From NCBI GenBank assembly GCA_001642005.1, contig LWCA01000614.1, positions 1 to 22,007 of the forward strand: a stretch of DNA of 22,007 nucleotides, in the 5' to 3' direction. Below are positions 18,701 through 22,007 of the stretch, piece by piece (positions within the stretch are counted from its first letter, which is position 1; the number at the start of each line of letters is the position of its first letter). The notes beneath the pieces were generated by a model. The model had not been told where the DNA came from, ran no database searches, and was given only the letters and a program-made list of their open reading frames with translations. The position numbers were made by a program, and so were the translations under genes. The DNA is from Intoshia linei (Eukaryota; Orthonectida; Rhopaluridae).

Positions 18701-21429
18701 TCTAATTAAGAACTTTACGTTGTTTTTTTTGCGATACTGAATTTTTATGGGATACTCTGCAATTCGGTAAAATTGGATTTTTCCTTTTAGGATGGGTAAA
18801 ACTGAAATTTTCCTAAATGGTTGTTAAAATTTCATTTTTTCTTTAAGAGTTGGTAAAAGTGGAATTTTCCGAAAGGGTTAGTAAATTTTCATTTTTATAA
18901 AAATGGTTGGATTTAAGTAGACACCCTTTTTTAATTATCTTTTTTAAATTGATATGTACATTGTACAATGTACGAAATGAAAAATTTTTTTTACCATTTT
19001 ATTCAGCATAGCAAAAAAACCAGATGCTGAAATATACTTTTTTTTTAATAGACAAAAGTAATAAAAGTTAACACCCTAATGTACATGTAAAAATCATTTG
19101 GAGCGTTATAAAATTTAATAAAAGTTATACAAATCAATGAATTTAAAGAATAAATATGACTATTACTCAAATATATTACCTCGCCAAGTGAATAGAACCT
19201 TTCAAATTTGTATAAACATTTCCGCGTGCAATTAACAACTTTATATTACGTGGATTATTTTTTAATTCAATATTGAGACAACTCAAACATTTATCATATT
19301 GTTTAAGTCTAAAAAAATAATTAATATTGTATAATACACTGCAGTATTTATTTATTTTATAGAAAAGGTTATTACCTAAAATATGATCTAGCGATTATGT
19401 TTACAACTTCACTCCTAAACTTTTTAGTAAGGGGTGATTTTATTGCATTTAAACAATCCGCAACTACATTTCTGTATTGTAACAATTTATAGTAAATAAT
19501 GGCTCTATTTAACAGAGATTTAAAATAAATTAAACTTTTTTCACTTGATAGAATTATGGCAATACTGTAATCAGACAACCCCTATTAATTTAACGTTATT
19601 CAATTTAAATTTTATAAAGTTTACCCTAATATACTTTTCAGCCTTATGATACAAAACACCTCTATTAAAATACAAAAGAGCAGATTCAGAGTTGAGTGAT
19701 ACACATACATTCAAATCATCTAACGCGTATTCAAGGGCATTTATCTTAGTTTTTAAACAGCCTCTAAAAATTAAAATAATAGTGTTCATATAGATAAAAA
19801 TAATTATTTTACCGATACATGTGAGCTCTAATACTTTTCGGTGAAATGGAAATAGCCTTATTACAATTCATTATTGCTTTACCATAATTTTTAACATGCG
19901 CATAACAACAAGATCTAGCCAGATAAGCCTACGTTACATTATAATATTTATTATTCAATTATAGCGCTTTTTTAAATACATTTAAGTATGTACAGTAGGG
20001 TGTCACATTTTTTCGAAAATTTTAGAATTTGATGGATGGTTAGCACTAACTGTGTGTATTTTTAAAAAAAAACTCTATAACATAATCAAAAACTACTAAC
20101 GATAGATATTCACTGTGCGTTTAACATTTTAATTAAACCATTAAAAATCTTATAGTAAAATTAAAATATAACTTCTTAAATTGATAAACAATTTCTTAAA
20201 TTTAGGGCATAAATGTAAAGTGAAAAAAATTTTGTATTAAAAATTCAATCGTTGATAAAAATCGAACTAAGACAGCTAGAATGAAAATTAAAATCATATG
20301 TTTAGTTATAAACGGTGATTAACATAATAATCTGTAAACCATAAAAATTCACTATAACACTGTTTTTAAAAAAAATAAAGTTATTTTTTAATTTTACTAT
20401 AAGATTTGTAATGGTTTATTTAAAATGTTAAACGCATAGCGGGTAGACATCTTTGTCAAATAAAATTCTATAATAATTGGTTTTTCCCTAAAATACACCA
20501 TTTTCACGCTAACCATCCTTGATTCTTTGATGGGTGTGACACCCCAATGTACATTTTTTTAAATAAAAAAAATACTTTAAATAAATTTCGGTCGATTTTT
20601 AGAGCCTTATTGAAGCATAGTAGAGCAGAATGGAAATAATTTTTTTGTTTTGTGTCAAATATTAATTTTCCTAATAAATATAGTGTATAATAATTTATAA
20701 ACATTTAGATACCAAGATAAATTATAATATTCGGTTGTTTAAAGTTGATTTTTAATGAATTTTCTAAAGCAGTTATCGCTAGAGCAGGTTCTTTTAAAAC
20801 ATAATGGCAAAATCCTATTGAATTAAATATACTGATTGCTTCATGTGGCCACACCATTTCATCAGATTTCTTAAATTTATTTTAATTGCATTTATAATTA
20901 TAAGATACCAAATATTGAGTATTATTTTGTTTCTAAAAAATTTATTTACAAGTTAAAATTAAAAATTAAAAATCCAACATTTACAATTAACAATTTTATT
21001 TGATTTTATGCAAATTTAAATAAAAATATCCTTTTTCAAATGTCTTGGAAAATACGCTTTATTTTACGATATGTTTTTTTCTGTACTGTTGTTAAAATTG
21101 GATTTAAACGGTATTTAAAAAATCAAATTATACAATTTATGTACCATTATATCCAATGAAGTGTTATACACTTCTATTGCTTTTCTATAATTTTTAGATT
21201 TTTTATAGGCGTATGCCAATAAAGCTATCGATTCAGACGTTGGATAGCGATTAGAATAATTTTTAAGAATGTTTATTGCAGCTTCATGTTTTTTTAAAAA
21301 TGTTAAAACTATTGCAGTTTGACATTTTTCTATTGAAGGCATATTATCATTCAATATGTTTATATCTGCTGCTATTTTTACACAATTAAATGCCTTTTTA
21401 TAATCTTTCATTTGTAATAATAAGAACCC
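15790..21429 (-). CDS. TTC6: Multi-TPR protein, TTC6-like, C-terminal 633 residues in 13 exons (5' end not found)
   Basis: Array of tetratricopeptide repeats, a helical scaffold for protein binding; TTC6 has no firmly known role. Exons: 21429-21145, 20869-20713, 20670-20576, 19928-19813, 19763-19625, 19581-19376, 19308-19180, 18316-18180, 17986-17847, 17179-17042, 16988-16911, 16199-16052, 15923-15790 (stop TGA). All in phase with GT/AG borders, 1902 bases. TPR signatures recur about every 34 residues, e.g. YRKAIEVYNTSLDI, HSALLCFNKALKIDR, SALLYFNRGVLYHKAEKY, AIIYYKLLQYRNVVADCLNA, DDYNKVLKINP, AEAYHIRGILYDY, FQEAIEKYTYII and LEPDNYKLYKIKGD at the end. SPKSIRAHMYRG and the following repeats resemble TTC6; assignment by resemblance, moderate. 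The first exon found begins in phase 0 after an acceptor, so more exons lie upstream. Introns range from 42 nt to nearly 1.2 kb. Confidence 0.85.
16802..16832 (-). repeat. hAT-like terminal sequence in TPR gene intron
   Basis: On the minus strand it reads AGTGCTTCTCAACCTTTTTC, close to hAT short-element termini. Single end only. Confidence 0.4.
17381..17410 (+). repeat. hAT-like terminal sequence in TPR gene intron
   Basis: AGCTTCTCAAACTAGGGACT resembles the TTCTCAAACT-type hAT ends. A possible internal GC-rich companion (CCCATGGGACGTTTATGCCC) lies at about 17710-17730, with repeat R fragment E between them. Weak evidence for one composite insertion. Confidence 0.35.
17520..17690 (+). repeat. 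Intronic repeat family R, fragment E
   Basis: One forward module only: AGGTAATCTGCGATTTTGAT, GTGAAAATGCACTTTTTTGA and a following TTATGGTAATGTCATTATCT, equivalent to the inner modules of copies C and D. Lies in the TPR gene intron between exons 17986-17847 and 17179-17042. Confidence 0.65.
18447..18917. mobile_element. Element with inverted arms made of about 30-bp sub-repeats (471 bp)
   Basis: Left arm begins CTTAAATCCAAACATTTTTA; right arm ends in the reverse complement, TTTTTATAAAAATGGTTGGATTTAAG. Within the right arm (about 18768-18915) units of the form GGTAAAA..GGAATTTTCC..AGGGTT recur about five times at 29-32-bp spacing; the left arm has about two inverted units. GACACCC immediately follows the right arm (18921-18927), similar to the ends of the TA-flanked element at 19993. 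No transposase. It occupies the TPR intron between exons 19308-19180 and 18316-18180. Confidence 0.65.
19993..20549. mobile_element. Tc1-mariner-like short element with long inverted arms, 557 bp, TA duplication
   Basis: Left end TA-CAGTAGGGTGTCAC, right end GTGACACCCCAATG-TA; the 14-bp ends match at 12 positions as inverted repeats, and TA flanks both sides (19991-19992, 20550-20551). Homology continues inward: GGATGGTTAGC on the left, its complement GCTAACCATCC on the right, and a deep block (GCGTTTAACATTTTAATTAA on the left) inverted near 20420-20440. No transposase, so non-autonomous. It fills the intron between TPR exons 20670-20576 and 19928-19813. Confidence 0.8.
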
Positions 21430-22007
21430 CTAAAATATTAATATTAATTATACAATTGAAATGTTTATTAATTAGTAATTACAATAAATTGTCACAATTA
21501 ATATATTTTATTTAAAAAAATTTAAAAATAAACTAGTTTGGTTGTATTGTACTTGGTACAAGAGCACCTATCATGTCTAGGGTGGACTTTTCTAATTCTA
21601 CCAAAACAATAAAATCTTATATAAAAATACCACCATTTACTATCCAATCTTTTAAACGTGTCAAGACAATTTATTATTTTTAAATTCTAGGACTATTAAT
21701 TATATCAAAAATATTGGTTTTGTTAATAAAATAATTTCCAAAAAAAAGGGTAAACAGTAAATTGTTTTTTTGAACTAAACTTTCAAGGGGTTTTTAAAAT
21801 TTTTTTTAAATAAACTTGCATTAGGAGTTTCTTAGAAAATTTTTTTAAACCAATCTTTAAGGGGGGGTTTTTAGGAATTTTTTTGAAAACTTTCAAAAGG
21901 GTTTTTAATATTTAAGATTTAAGAACTGGAAAAACACACAACATACAAGAAACTTTGATTGGCCCGGCTTGCAAAGACATTTTATTTCTTATTATTGGAG
22001 AAGATGC
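21430..22007. other. Unassigned 3' flank of window (probable intron or 5' region of TPR gene)
   Basis: About 580 bp. At about 21540-21690 both strands are open for roughly 50 codons (plus strand CIVLGTRAPIMSRVDF; minus strand CLDTFKRLDSKWWYF). Neither is recognised and no exon in the correct phase for the TPR gene could be fixed. At 21770-21910 a low-complexity stretch repeats a CTTTCAAGGGGTTTTTA-like unit with long T runs. The last 50 bp are less AT-rich (GGCCCGGCTTGC). Confidence 0.4.

Noticed and set aside
18960-18975. Palindrome TGTACATTGTACAATGTAC and similar ones near 5660 and 13290
   Set aside because: Short AT-biased palindromes recur by chance in such DNA. No element borders or target duplications are tied to them.

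Overview
This is a stretch of a very AT-rich, intron-containing animal nuclear genome. Four spliced protein genes could be rebuilt exon by exon from both strands: tubulin-folding cofactor B (TBCB), the AP-3 adaptor sigma subunit, a CaMKIV-like kinase, and a large TTC6-like TPR protein. CaMKIV and TTC6-like proteins point to a metazoan. Extreme AT content, introns as short as 36-43 nt and about 5 kb per gene suggest a small or simplified animal genome; an orthonectid such as Intoshia is one possibility, but that is a guess from general features, not an identification.

Layout. 3-690 (+): decayed Ty3/gypsy pol fragment. 824-5324 (-): TBCB, six exons. 5325-5424: 100-bp divergent promoter gap. 5425-6168 (+): AP-3 sigma, five exons. 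6198-15495 (-): CaMKIV-like kinase, 13 exons, 320 residues, ending tail to tail only 29 bp from AP-3 sigma. 15790-21429 (-): C-terminal 633 residues of the TPR protein, 13 exons, with the 5' end beyond what I could trace. 21430-22007: no assigned gene.

Introns fall into two classes: minimal ones (36-76 nt) and long ones (0.3-3.1 kb). Several of the long ones are filled with repeats: hAT-like short elements, two TA-flanked elements with terminal inverted repeats, an element with inverted arms carrying about 30-bp sub-repeats, and an intronic repeat family with internal modules of roughly 110-140 bp, present in both orientations. The four genes are ordinary housekeeping or signalling genes (tubulin folding, vesicle coats, calcium signalling, TPR scaffold). 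Nothing indicates that they form one pathway.

No new defence, mobile or metabolic system was found. The most interesting points are the inverted intronic repeats flanking kinase exons 9-12, an altered CAP-Gly motif in TBCB, the compact divergent and convergent gene spacing, and a reading-phase conflict in TBCB next to an A8 run.
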